DNA of 52,388 nucleotides from Chryseobacterium koreense CCUG 49689 (GTDB lineage: Bacteria; Bacteroidota; Bacteroidia; Flavobacteriales; Weeksellaceae): NCBI RefSeq assembly GCF_001045435.1, contig NZ_LFNG01000015.1, positions 1-52,388 of the forward strand. Direction: 5' to 3'. A program made the translations under genes and the position numbers. The notes under the pieces were generated by a model, which ran no database searches, was not told the origin of the DNA, and saw nothing but the letters and a program-made list of their open reading frames with translations. Below are positions 36,111-44,892 of the stretch, piece after piece; position 1 is the first letter of the stretch, and every line of letters begins with the position of its first letter.

Positions 36111-37379
36111 ATGAAAATAGGTTTCAAACTTTTACTGATTTTTCTGTCCATTCAGGTGTTTTCACAGGCGGATACCGCTCAAGTGACCGTTCCAAACCGG
36201 CATAATTCTGCGGAAGCACTTTCAAAACCTTATGTCATCCTGATTTCCGCCGATGGATTTCGGTATGATTACGCGAAAAAATATCAGGCTCAAAATCTTC
36301 TAAAACTTGCAGCACACGGCGTTTCCGCCAAAGCAATGATTCCAAGTTTTCCGTCGCTTACTTTTCCGAATCACTGGACTTTGATTACCGGGCTTTATCC
36401 TTCGCATCATGGTTTGGTAGATAATTATTTCTATGATTACCAACGCCGGAAATTTTACACCATGAGCAACAAAGAAATTGTAGAAGATGGAAGTTGGTAT
36501 GGGGGAACTCCGCTTTGGAGTCTGGCTGAAAAGCATGGAATTCTTTCTGCATCGATGATGTGGGTAGGTTCTGCGAGTGATGCAGGTGGAATTCGTTCGA
36601 GTTATTATTACCATTATCACGAACAATTCTCACCAATGGAAAAAGTGGAAAAAGTGGTGAACTGGCTGAAATTGCCTGAGAATGTTCGTCCGCACTTTAT
36701 CTCCATGTATTTTCCGGAGGTGGATGCGAGTGGACACTCTTTTGGGACAGAGGATGATCGCACTGAAAAAGCGGTTCAGCTGATTGATGAAGCCGTGGGA
36801 GCTTTGGTGGAGCGCGTAAAAACTTTAGGACTAAAAAATGTCAACTTTATCTTTGTCTCCGATCATGGAATGACGAATGTGGATCGGGAAAAACCTTTGG
36901 AAATTCCGGAGATGCTTTTGGACAAAAAAAGATTCGATATTTTCAATTCGCAGACCTTACTAAGAGTGGTGGTTAAAAACCCATCAGAAGTAAAGGGGGT
37001 TTACGAAAAATTAAAGCAAGATAAAACTGCAGATTATAATGTTTTGCTCAGCAAAAGATTTTCCCGAAAACTGAAATATGCGCAAAGAGACGACCGCTAC
37101 AGCCGAATCGGGCAAATCTTGCTGGTTCCGCTTGCGCCGAAGATATTTTTAGAAAAAGGCAAAAAAACATCGGAAGGAAAACACGGTTACAATCCATACC
37201 TTACTCCTGAGATGAAGGCGACCTTTATTGCTTTTGGTGATGAAATTAAACAGGGCAAAGAAATTGGTGAATTCAGGAACGTCAATATTTATCCCATTGT
37301 GACCCAGCTTCTTAATTTAAAAACTGAGCAGCCGATTGATGGGAAACCCTCTACTGCAAAGCTTGTGTTGAAAAAATAG
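36111..37379 (+). CDS. Exported nucleotide pyrophosphatase/phosphodiesterase (NPP), alkaline phosphatase superfamily
   Basis: 422 residues with a signal peptide (1-19, ending IQVFSQ). It has the alkaline-phosphatase-superfamily metal site: D48 (ISADGF), nucleophile T84 (FPSLTFPNHWTLITG), D and H in EVDASGHSFG, and DH in VSDHGM. The Thr nucleophile and the FPNHWTLITGLYPSHHG block are hallmarks of the ENPP/NPP branch, which hydrolyses nucleotide or phosphodiester bonds. It is expected in the periplasm, possibly for phosphate or nucleotide scavenging. The exact substrate is not readable from sequence. Confidence 0.88.
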   Translation: MKIGFKLLLIFLSIQVFSQADTAQVTVPNRHNSAEALSKPYVILISADGFRYDYAKKYQAQNLLKLAAHGVSAKAMIPSFPSLTFPNHWTLITGLYPSHHGLVDNYFYDYQRRKFYTMSNKEIVEDGSWYGGTPLWSLAEKHGILSASMMWVGSASDAGGIRSSYYYHYHEQFSPMEKVEKVVNWLKLPENVRPHFISMYFPEVDASGHSFGTEDDRTEKAVQLIDEAVGALVERVKTLGLKNVNFIFVSDHGMTNVDREKPLEIPEMLLDKKRFDIFNSQTLLRVVVKNPSEVKGVYEKLKQDKTADYNVLLSKRFSRKLKYAQRDDRYSRIGQILLVPLAPKIFLEKGKKTSEGKHGYNPYLTPEMKATFIAFGDEIKQGKEIGEFRNVNIYPIVTQLLNLKTEQPIDGKPSTAKLVLKK

Positions 37380-37439
37380 GGATCAAAAATTTCACAACAT
37401 TGGCTCCTATTTTCTAAAAGAATTTTGTGAGAATATCTC

Positions 37440-37447
37440 TATCTTTG
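37440..37447 (+). promoter_or_regulatory. -7 promoter element of the propeller T9SS gene
   Basis: TATCTTTG matches TAnnTTTG, 34 bases before the ATG at 37482. No -33 TTG stands at the usual distance. Confidence 0.45.
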
Positions 37448-37481
37448 GAGAATTAAAAATTAAACAAAACTGAAAGTAATC

Positions 37482-40289
37482 ATGAAAAGTCATTTACTAT
37501 TATCGACTATGGTTTGTTTTTCCCTACTGGGATTTTCTCAAACCAAGCAAACAGAACAAAAAAATCTGACAGTAAAGCAGCAGCGAAAGCAATTGCAGCA
37601 TCAGCTTGCCAAGTATGAAAAAAGCTTGAAAAAGCTTCATGCCCAAAAAGACGGAATCCCGCCGAATGCCTATAACGAGCAGGATTTTAAAAACACCATG
37701 AATCCTGTCACTGGTGAACCGGAATTTTATAAACTCGTCGCTATCAAAGGTGATTTAGATGCCGGGAAATACCAGCCGACCAAACCGCTTTCGCTTCTCG
37801 CAAATGTGGATGGAAACCAGAAAGGAGTGATCGGCGAGCCGTGGACAGAACGTGGTCCATACAATGTGGGAGGAAGGACCCGCGCCATTATGTTCGATCC
37901 TAATGACCCTACCGGAAAAAGAGTTTTTGCAGGTGGAGTTTCAGGCGGTTTGTGGGTTAACAATGATGTTTCCAATAACGCTTCGGAGTGGACTCCACTC
38001 AGCGGAATGTGGTCTAACACTTCTGTGACCTGCATGGCTTATGATCCGAATGATACCAACACTTTCTACGTAGGAACCGGCGAAGCGGAAACCGGTGATG
38101 CGGCAGGTTCCGGAATTTGGAAGTCCACTGATGGGGGAGTAACCTGGACCAATATTTTTGTTTTCTCGGGATCGCCATATACCTCGACTATCAAAAACGG
38201 TAATTTCTATATTACCGATATCAAGGTGAGAAACAATAATGGTGTTTCAGAAATTTATGCGGGTGTAAGTGGAGCCAATATCCGTATTTATTTTAATGAT
38301 GGATGGTTGGGTCTTTACCAAGCCGGCCTGTATAAATCTACCGATGGTGGTGCCACTTTTACCAAATCAACTTCCATGGTGGTTCCAGAAAGCTCCACTA
38401 TCGGATTGTCTATCCAGCAAATTGAAATCGCGGCTGATAATGCAGTTTGGGTTTCTACCAGAACTTCACGCTTCGGATCTTCAGCTAGTTCGGGAGGGAA
38501 AATCTACCGTTCCACAGATGGTGAAAACTTTAGTAAAATTTATGATGCCAACGATGCGAATTCCAGGGTGAAATTTGGATTGTCAAAGACCAACCCGCTA
38601 AAAGCCTATGCTTTATTAAGCACATCTGTAGTTACTGAACCAGTGAGAATTATTAAGACCACTGATGGCGGAACTTCTTGGTCTGCGACCAATGATGCCA
38701 CACCGGTAATCACTTTGCCAAAAGACGCAGACACAGGGATTCCCAATAACGATTTCACCAGAGGACAGGCGTTTTATGATTTGGTCATCGTGCCAGATCC
38801 GGAAAATGATGAAATCGTCTATACAGGAGGAATTGACCTTTTTAAATCTACCAATGGTGCAGGAACCTGGACGCAGATCAGCAAGTGGTCCAATAACAAT
38901 AACCTTGCGGGACTATCTGTCTCAATGGTTCATGCAGATCAGCACGCTATTGTTTTCAATCCGAAAAACCCCGGCCAAATCCTTTTTGGAAATGATGGTG
39001 GAATATTCTTTGCCGCCAATAAAAACAGCTTGAATACTACCTCTTCCATCCCAATGAGGAATACGAGATATAATGTGACCCAATATTACGGGGCCACTTT
39101 GAACCCGGCAAAGACGCCATCCAATGAGGAATTTTTGGCTGGTGCGCAAGATAATGGGACTTCCCTTTTCGCCGGTGCTCCACTGACCAATAATTTCTAT
39201 AGTGAATCTTCCTATTATGGCGGAGATGGCTGTAACACAGAGTATGGACCAACCGGGAACTACAAAATTTACAGTTATGTGTACAATTACCACTATATCA
39301 CCGCTCCAAATGGTAGCAATTATTCCCTGATCAACACAGGTCAAGGAACCACAGGATTATTTGTCAATGTATTGGCGGTGGACCGAAACAGGAACGTGTT
39401 TTTTTCAACTAGAGGTGGCTACAGCTTGAACCGAGTGTTGGGATTGAACACCAACAATGCTTATACCCGTTCCACAATCAGTGCAGGAAGTGCCGGATCA
39501 GACGGGATTTCCAAACTCACCGTTTCGCCTTTTACCACAGCTTCTACCACACTTTTTGCCGGAACCAATCTTGGGAAATTGATTAAAATTACCAACGCAG
39601 ACACCACGCCGGTTAACAACACTATCACGACCCCTTTCGCGGGAACAGTTTCAGACATCAAATTCGGAGCGAATGAGGATGAAATTCTGGTGACGGTCTC
39701 TAATTATGGAGCCACCATGGTCAATGTGTGGTACACCAATGATGGTGGTGCAAGCTGGAAAAACAAAGAAGGAAATCTTCCGGACATGCCGGTAAGAGCG
39801 ATTTTCATGAATCCTGACCAACCGAAAGAAGTAATTATCGGGACTGAAATGGGAATCTGGGGAACTTCAGATTTTGATTCCACCAACCCAACTTGGGCGC
39901 AATTCTCAGGTGCCATCGGAAATACCAGAATTACCCAACTGGACTACAGACCTGCAACCAGAACTCTCTTGGCGGCAACCTACGGAAGGGGAGCGTGGAC
40001 CTCTACCAACACGCAGTCAAACATGGCAACAAGCGATCAAGCCACTTCAAAACAGGATTTCAAGGTTTATCCTAATCCATCAAGAGGTTCGGTTTTCGTG
40101 AAATTTGAATCGGCAAAAATCAAAAAAGTAGATGTGAGCCTATATGACGCTTCAGGAAAAATAGTTTTTAGCAAGAAAAATGTAGCGTCTGATGAGGAAA
40201 TGATTACCAATCTGCAAAAAGGATTCTATATCCTGAAAGCAAATAATGGTGCCGAAATGGTTTATACCACTCCCATAATCATCAGATAA
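37482..40289 (+). CDS. Secreted T9SS type A protein with VPS10/BNR-type beta-propeller
   Basis: 935 residues. Signal peptide 1-19 (ending LLGFSQ), then a Lys/Gln-rich coiled segment (about 22-55). A long region of sialidase/VPS10-like repeats covers about 115-855. Asp-box-like turns recur: STDGGVTWTNI, STDGGATFTKS, TTDGGTSWSAT, TNDGGASWKNK. Opening with WTERGPYNVGGRTRAI, it is typical of Bacteroidetes exo-alpha-sialidase-like or 'glycosyl hydrolase' annotations, though no catalytic triad can be seen. The type A sorting tail is at about 860-935 (KVYPNPSRGSVFVKFE, VSLYDASGKIVF, LQKGFYILKA). The stop overlaps the start of a small lipoprotein gene by one base (TAATG). Confidence 0.87.
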   Translation: MKSHLLLSTMVCFSLLGFSQTKQTEQKNLTVKQQRKQLQHQLAKYEKSLKKLHAQKDGIPPNAYNEQDFKNTMNPVTGEPEFYKLVAIKGDLDAGKYQPTKPLSLLANVDGNQKGVIGEPWTERGPYNVGGRTRAIMFDPNDPTGKRVFAGGVSGGLWVNNDVSNNASEWTPLSGMWSNTSVTCMAYDPNDTNTFYVGTGEAETGDAAGSGIWKSTDGGVTWTNIFVFSGSPYTSTIKNGNFYITDIKVRNNNGVSEIYAGVSGANIRIYFNDGWLGLYQAGLYKSTDGGATFTKSTSMVVPESSTIGLSIQQIEIAADNAVWVSTRTSRFGSSASSGGKIYRSTDGENFSKIYDANDANSRVKFGLSKTNPLKAYALLSTSVVTEPVRIIKTTDGGTSWSATNDATPVITLPKDADTGIPNNDFTRGQAFYDLVIVPDPENDEIVYTGGIDLFKSTNGAGTWTQISKWSNNNNLAGLSVSMVHADQHAIVFNPKNPGQILFGNDGGIFFAANKNSLNTTSSIPMRNTRYNVTQYYGATLNPAKTPSNEEFLAGAQDNGTSLFAGAPLTNNFYSESSYYGGDGCNTEYGPTGNYKIYSYVYNYHYITAPNGSNYSLINTGQGTTGLFVNVLAVDRNRNVFFSTRGGYSLNRVLGLNTNNAYTRSTISAGSAGSDGISKLTVSPFTTASTTLFAGTNLGKLIKITNADTTPVNNTITTPFAGTVSDIKFGANEDEILVTVSNYGATMVNVWYTNDGGASWKNKEGNLPDMPVRAIFMNPDQPKEVIIGTEMGIWGTSDFDSTNPTWAQFSGAIGNTRITQLDYRPATRTLLAATYGRGAWTSTNTQSNMATSDQATSKQDFKVYPNPSRGSVFVKFESAKIKKVDVSLYDASGKIVFSKKNVASDEEMITNLQKGFYILKANNGAEMVYTTPIIIR

Positions 40290-40756
40290 TGTCCCTGAAG
40301 ATTTTATTGATACCGATGTTGGTGATTCTTTGCTGCAGTCCAGCGGCGAAAGAATCATCCGCACTCGGGACAGAAACAGCATCAGCTTTAAGGATTCTCA
40401 GCGCTACCGAAACCGATTGGTTTGGAGGAGTACGGGGAGTTCGTGGAAAAATTTTCACGATTTGCCTGGAATCCAAGTTGAAGCAGAAACCCACTTTTTC
40501 CGATCTGGAAATTATGGACCAAAAGATACCGGTTTCCGTTTCAGTCAAAAATAAAATCTACACCATTACTGCAAGGACCAGCATTTCGAACCCGGTTCCT
40601 GATTTTGGAATACCGGAAGAAAATGGGAATCCCACCATTGGAAGCGGGATTTTGCATTATAGTTTAAGCGGTAGCAAAACATTGAAAAAACTGCCTGTTC
40701 CGAAATTTATCCATGTGGAAAACGTGGTGAAAAATTCAGAGGAACCGGTTCAATAA
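40289..40756 (+). CDS. Small lipoprotein of unknown function coupled to a T9SS protein
   Basis: 155 residues with a lipoprotein signal (KILLIPMLVILCC, lipidated Cys at 15 or 16, followed by SPAAKESS). The mature part (about 45-150) reads as a compact strand-rich domain (WFGGVRGVRGKIFTICLESK, IPVSVSVKNKIYTITART, GSGILHYSLSGSKTLKKLPV). I do not recognise the family. Its ATG overlaps the stop of the preceding T9SS gene, so translation is probably coupled and the products may work together at the cell surface. A terminator follows. Confidence 0.7.
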   Translation: MSLKILLIPMLVILCCSPAAKESSALGTETASALRILSATETDWFGGVRGVRGKIFTICLESKLKQKPTFSDLEIMDQKIPVSVSVKNKIYTITARTSISNPVPDFGIPEENGNPTIGSGILHYSLSGSKTLKKLPVPKFIHVENVVKNSEEPVQ

Positions 40757-40764
40757 TTTAGACT

Positions 40765-40793
40765 AAAGTGGGTAGATTTTATCCACTTTTTAT
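40765..40793 (+). terminator. Intrinsic terminator after the lipoprotein gene
   Basis: AAAGTGG (40765-40771) and CCACTTT (40783-40789) pair and are followed by T-rich sequence. Confidence 0.6.
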
Positions 40794-40799
40794 ATTTTA

Positions 40800-41342
40800 A
40801 TGAGATTTAAAAATCTTTATCTTCTTCTAATTGCGGCATTAATTACAGTTTTTGTATTTAATCTGCAGATCCTTACTGCTTTTAGAAATCATGTTAAATA
40901 TAAAGTCAAGGTTGATATCATCAACAAAAATTTTAAGCGGAAGACGGTTTTGGTGTTTGCGGAAAACCAGCTGAAAAACGCCCATTGGATTGATCAGCAC
41001 GAATTTATTCTGGATGATGCAATGTTTGATGTGATCATGAAGGAAGAGATCGATGGTAAGACCATTTATCACTGCTACAAAGATGGCAAAGAAAATAAGA
41101 TCCGGAAAGTCCAAAAATTCATCGCTGAACACTTGCGTTTCAAACATCATCAAATTCCCGAAATAGGTGCTCCAAAAATAGTTTTTCACGCGCCTCCCAA
41201 TCATTTCTTTGAAAAGCCGGAAGCGGATGGTGTTGAATTGGCGGGCATCATTTTTCTGTCCACTGTATTTCCTTCGAAGAAGTTCAGTTTTACCTCTAAT
41301 TATTGCCAAAAGCTAAAAATCCCCCCTGAAAATTACTGTTAG
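40800..41342 (+). CDS. Unknown membrane-anchored protein upstream of a TonB-dependent receptor
   Basis: 180 residues: an N-terminal membrane segment (LYLLLIAALITVFVFNLQIL, residues 6-25), then a basic, mostly periplasmic domain with several His (QHEFILDDAMF, HLRFKHHQIPE, VFHAPPNHFF) and three Cys, the last at the C-terminus. No known family is recognised. It ends 37 bases before the TonB-dependent receptor, with a 9-base dyad between them. The pairing suggests a joint role in uptake or its sensing. The His content is compatible with metal handling but does not show it. Confidence 0.65.
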   Translation: MRFKNLYLLLIAALITVFVFNLQILTAFRNHVKYKVKVDIINKNFKRKTVLVFAENQLKNAHWIDQHEFILDDAMFDVIMKEEIDGKTIYHCYKDGKENKIRKVQKFIAEHLRFKHHQIPEIGAPKIVFHAPPNHFFEKPEADGVELAGIIFLSTVFPSKKFSFTSNYCQKLKIPPENYC

Positions 41343-41368
41343 ATTTTCAATATTTTTTTTAACAGTAA
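41333..41368 (+). promoter_or_regulatory. 9-base dyad before the TonB-dependent receptor gene
   Basis: TTACTGTTA (41333-41341) and TAACAGTAA (41360-41368) are a perfect inverted repeat with an 18-base T-rich spacer, ending 11 bases before the receptor ATG. It may be a terminator for the upstream gene, an operator or an mRNA hairpin. It is unlike the Fur consensus. Confidence 0.45.
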
Positions 41369-41379
41369 AATTTTCATTA

Positions 41380-43545
41380 ATGAATAAAACATTATCAATT
41401 GTTGCCATTTTTGCAGCAACATTCCTCTGTGCTCAGCAGGAACAAATGATCGATACCGTGCAGATCAGCGGTAGAACCAAAGTGAAAAAAGAGCGGGCGG
41501 AATTCAAGAGACACGGGCAAAGTACCGAGACCCTTAGCGAATATGAACTGAGCCGCAACAACTCCGCCTTTGTGGAACAGACCTTGAATACCATGGCGGG
41601 AGTCCAGGTCGATAAAAGAACCAATTTGGGTGGACAGCGAGTCGTGGTTCGTGGTTACGGAAACGACCAGAAATTCAACAACTGGGGAACGAAGTTTTAC
41701 CTGAATTCCGTTCCGCTTACCAATGCAGACGGAGTGACGCTTTTGGAGGATATCGATTTTTCGCTCATCAATAATATAGAAGTCGTCAAAGGTCCTGCTG
41801 CCACGATGTATGGAGGCGGAGTTGGCGGTGCCGTGAGATTTTATATGCGTCCCGAGATCACGAAAGGCGTGTCGCTCTCCGAAAAAATTGCGGCCGGCTC
41901 ATTCGGACTTCTGCAATCCAATACCCGTGTTGATGCGGTGGGAGATCACTATTCCGTGATGTTGAATTACGGTCATTTGGAAAGTGACGGATATCGACCG
42001 CGAGGAAGCAGTCTTAAAAACAATTATGCCTTCCTGGGAACTTTCAAGCTCAATCCGAAACAGTCCTTGACGGTTTATGCCAGTCATAATTTCTCTAATG
42101 AAGGTGTTTCCGGACAGATATCTTATGCGGACTATTATGCCGGAATCGATAACGGGAATTATGCCTATGCCAAGAAAAACGCGGGAAATAAATTCATTTC
42201 TGATCGGGTCACGGTTTCCCATCACTGGAATATTTTGCCGAATTTCAGCAATATGACTTCGGTTTATTATTCTAATCTTGATGCCAACAGAATTGCGGCG
42301 GGAGCTTATGAACAAAGCATGAACCCGAATTATGGATTCCGTTCCACTTTTAGCCTTAAAAATAAAATCGGCGAAGATTTTCAGAATTCGGTAGAAGCCG
42401 GAGTGGAGTATACCGATTCCCGCTCTTTGGTGACCAATTACCGGTTTACGGGAACCAATGATGCGGTACCCAATCAGGTGCAGGATCTGGCAAAAGGCGG
42501 AAGCTATTTTAAGAATATCAATCGGGCATATACGGTTTTCGCCATTGAGAGGTTGACTTATGTTCCATACGATATGAGTCTATTGGTCGGAGTAAGCGGA
42601 AATTCCCTTCAGTATGAAAGACTTGATTTGTTGGCTATGCCGGGACTGGTTCCCAATTACAACAAGGATTTGTCTTTCCAGAAGAATTTTTCCACGGTTT
42701 TCACGCCGCATTTCGCCTTACAGAAAACCTGGCACAACCAGATTTTCAACCTAAGTTACAGCGAAGGTTACAATGCGCCAAGTGCCGCAACCGCTTTTAT
42801 TGCGGGAACGGGCAAAGCCAATGATGACCTGAAACCGGAAAGGGCTCAAATGTGGGATTTCAGCATCCACGGATTGTTGGAGCATACGCATTTGGATTAT
42901 CAGGTTTCTGTGTTCAGGATTGACGTGAAGGACAAGCTTACGCAGCTTTCTGGTGGAAATTACAACTATTGGGCAAATACCGGAAGTCAGAAAAATCAGG
43001 GATTGGAGCTGAGTCTGGGATATGTTTACCATCCCAAAAACAGTTTTTTAAGCAGCATTCGTCCTGTTGTAGATTTGTCTTATTACGATTTCAAGTATAA
43101 AGATTTTAAGACGATGACCGGTGGAGTTTTGCAGGATTATTCGCACATGTCGGTGGTGGGTGTTCCCCGAACTAAGTTTACGGTAGGATTGGACTTTGAC
43201 ACTCATTTTGGAATCTATCTGCTTAATACCTTCAGTTATTTGGACAAAGTGTACACTGATTTCAATAATTTTAATCCGCAGAATCCCAATCCTTATGTGG
43301 ACGGTTTCACGCAGTACAATGCGAAACTTGGATATAAGCACAGTTTCGGGAAGTTTGACCTGGATGCGTATATCGCGGGAAATAATCTGACCAGCCAGAT
43401 TAATTACACTTTTCTTTTCCTCGGAAATAATGTGAAGGACAGCGATCCCGGTTCGCAATATTATGGAGTTGCCACTACCGATGTCAATCCAGGACCGTCA
43501 AAGGCGTATTTCTTTGGTGGACTGAATTTGAAATATCGTTTTTAG
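41380..43545 (+). CDS. TonB-dependent outer-membrane receptor
   Basis: 721 residues. Signal peptide 1-18 (ending TFLCAQ), a short segment IDTVQISGRTKVKK in the TonB-box position, a plug domain at about 45-165 (GVQVDKRTNLGGQRVVVRGY, INNIEVVKGPAATMYGGGVG) and a 22-strand-type barrel ending in an aromatic residue (GGLNLKYRF). YSEGYNAPSAATAF and LKPERAQMWDFSIHG are typical barrel motifs. It lacks the N-terminal carboxypeptidase-like domain and a SusD partner, which argues for a siderophore or metal-chelate receptor rather than a glycan importer. The ligand is unknown. Confidence 0.92.
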   Translation: MNKTLSIVAIFAATFLCAQQEQMIDTVQISGRTKVKKERAEFKRHGQSTETLSEYELSRNNSAFVEQTLNTMAGVQVDKRTNLGGQRVVVRGYGNDQKFNNWGTKFYLNSVPLTNADGVTLLEDIDFSLINNIEVVKGPAATMYGGGVGGAVRFYMRPEITKGVSLSEKIAAGSFGLLQSNTRVDAVGDHYSVMLNYGHLESDGYRPRGSSLKNNYAFLGTFKLNPKQSLTVYASHNFSNEGVSGQISYADYYAGIDNGNYAYAKKNAGNKFISDRVTVSHHWNILPNFSNMTSVYYSNLDANRIAAGAYEQSMNPNYGFRSTFSLKNKIGEDFQNSVEAGVEYTDSRSLVTNYRFTGTNDAVPNQVQDLAKGGSYFKNINRAYTVFAIERLTYVPYDMSLLVGVSGNSLQYERLDLLAMPGLVPNYNKDLSFQKNFSTVFTPHFALQKTWHNQIFNLSYSEGYNAPSAATAFIAGTGKANDDLKPERAQMWDFSIHGLLEHTHLDYQVSVFRIDVKDKLTQLSGGNYNYWANTGSQKNQGLELSLGYVYHPKNSFLSSIRPVVDLSYYDFKYKDFKTMTGGVLQDYSHMSVVGVPRTKFTVGLDFDTHFGIYLLNTFSYLDKVYTDFNNFNPQNPNPYVDGFTQYNAKLGYKHSFGKFDLDAYIAGNNLTSQINYTFLFLGNNVKDSDPGSQYYGVATTDVNPGPSKAYFFGGLNLKYRF

Positions 43546-43563
43546 GCCGCTTTATCAATAAAT

Positions 43564-43612
43564 ATTGCCACGAAATCACGAATTTTCATCGTGGGCTCGT
43601 GGCAATTTTTTT
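43564..43612. terminator. Nested hairpin terminator between convergent genes
   Basis: ATTGCCACGA (43564-43573) pairs with TCGTGGCAAT (43597-43606) and encloses a second stem (CACGA/TCGTG). A T-run follows on the plus strand. It separates the TonB receptor from the dehydrogenase gene. Confidence 0.75.
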
Positions 43613-43628
43613 ATCTGGAAAAGTGGAT

Positions 43629-44687
43629 TTACCCTTTCAAGCTCTGCATGTCGATCACGAAACGGTACCGCACATCGCTCCTCAACATTCTTTCGTAAGC
43701 ATTGTTGATGTCCTGCATATTGATCATTTCAATTTCGGGAAGGATATTTTTTTCGCCGCAGAAATCCAGCATTTCCTGGGTTTCCTTGATTCCTCCGATT
43801 ACAGATCCTGCAACAGAACGTCGCCCCAAAATCATTGGAACGGTTTTCAGCATATCTTCCATCTCACCGAGATAGCCCACCAAAACCAAAGTTCCGGAAA
43901 CTCCCAATGTCAAAATATAGGGATTGATATCGTGGTCGTAAGGAACGGTGTCGATGATCAAATCAAACTTTCCTTTAGCGTTTTTCATTTGGTTTTCATC
44001 AGTGGAAATGATCATTTCATCTGCACCCATCGCTTTTGCTTCCTGCTCTTTGGAAGGTGTTCTGGAGAACAGGGAAACATGCGCTCCCATTCCTTTTGCA
44101 ATCTTGATCGCCATGTGACCAAGTCCGCCCAAACCGACCACGGCCACTTTTGAATCCGGACCCACGTTCCAGTGTCTCAAAGGGGAATAGGTGGTGATTC
44201 CCGCACAAAGAAGCGGTGCAACCGCCTTTAAATCTAGGTTTTCTGGAATTCTTAAAACAAAATCCTGATCCACAACTACTTTTTCGGAGTAGCCGCCATA
44301 AGTTTGCTGTTCCAAATATTTGTCTTTGCTATTGTAAGTTCCGGTATTTCCGTTGAGGCAATACTGTTCCAAATCCTTTTGGCAGCTGTCGCAGGTTCTG
44401 CAGGAATCCACCAGACAGCCCACTCCGGCCAAATCTCCCACTTTGAATTTGGTGACTTCCGAACCTACTTTAGTAATCCTTCCCACGATTTCGTGGCCGG
44501 GAACTGCGGGATATTTTGTTCCGCTCCAATCGTTTCTCGCGGTATGTAAATCGCTGTGGCAAACCCCGCAATAGAGGATGTCGATTTCCACGTCTCTTGG
44601 CTGAACTTCACGCCTTGCGATGTTCATTTCTTTCAAATCGGCGTCTTTTGCCTCGGTTCCGAAAGCTTTAACTTGATAAGTGTTCAT
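43629..44687 (-). CDS. Zinc-dependent NAD(P) alcohol dehydrogenase, cinnamyl-alcohol/YahK type
   Basis: 352-residue medium-chain dehydrogenase that interconverts alcohols and aldehydes, probably with NADPH. Catalytic zinc ligands are C40 (YCGVCHSD) and H65-E66 (PGHEIVG), with a third Cys expected at CAGIT. The structural zinc site is C96, C99, C102 and C110. The nucleotide-binding loop is GLGGLGHMAIKIAKGMGA. The CAD/YahK branch is indicated by CGVCHSDLHTARNDW and HWNVGPDSKVAVVG. It is a single-gene unit; broad aldehyde reduction is the usual activity of this branch. Confidence 0.9.
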   Translation of the reverse strand: MNTYQVKAFGTEAKDADLKEMNIARREVQPRDVEIDILYCGVCHSDLHTARNDWSGTKYPAVPGHEIVGRITKVGSEVTKFKVGDLAGVGCLVDSCRTCDSCQKDLEQYCLNGNTGTYNSKDKYLEQQTYGGYSEKVVVDQDFVLRIPENLDLKAVAPLLCAGITTYSPLRHWNVGPDSKVAVVGLGGLGHMAIKIAKGMGAHVSLFSRTPSKEQEAKAMGADEMIISTDENQMKNAKGKFDLIIDTVPYDHDINPYILTLGVSGTLVLVGYLGEMEDMLKTVPMILGRRSVAGSVIGGIKETQEMLDFCGEKNILPEIEMINMQDINNAYERMLRSDVRYRFVIDMQSLKG

Positions 44688-44741
44688 TTTATTTAAATAT
44701 TTTTAATCGTTTTTCCATTGGTTTCTCCATTTTGCTTCATG

Positions 44742-44749
44742 CAAATTTA
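44742..44749 (-). promoter_or_regulatory. -7 promoter element of the dehydrogenase gene
   Basis: On the minus strand TAAATTTG matches TAnnTTTG, 54 bases before the ATG, with TTTG elements 15 and 24 bases further upstream. The rest of the 205-base gap up to the antiporter stop shows no gene. Confidence 0.45.
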
Positions 44750-44892
44750 CATATAGTTCAAGGGCAAAACATTCAAAATTGAGAAGATTAACGTTTATTT
44801 AAGATGGGAAAATGGCCCATAAATCCACAGTCTTCATGAACAGCATATTGAGCTAATTTTGAAATCAAAGTCGAAATATTGATCGGATCATT

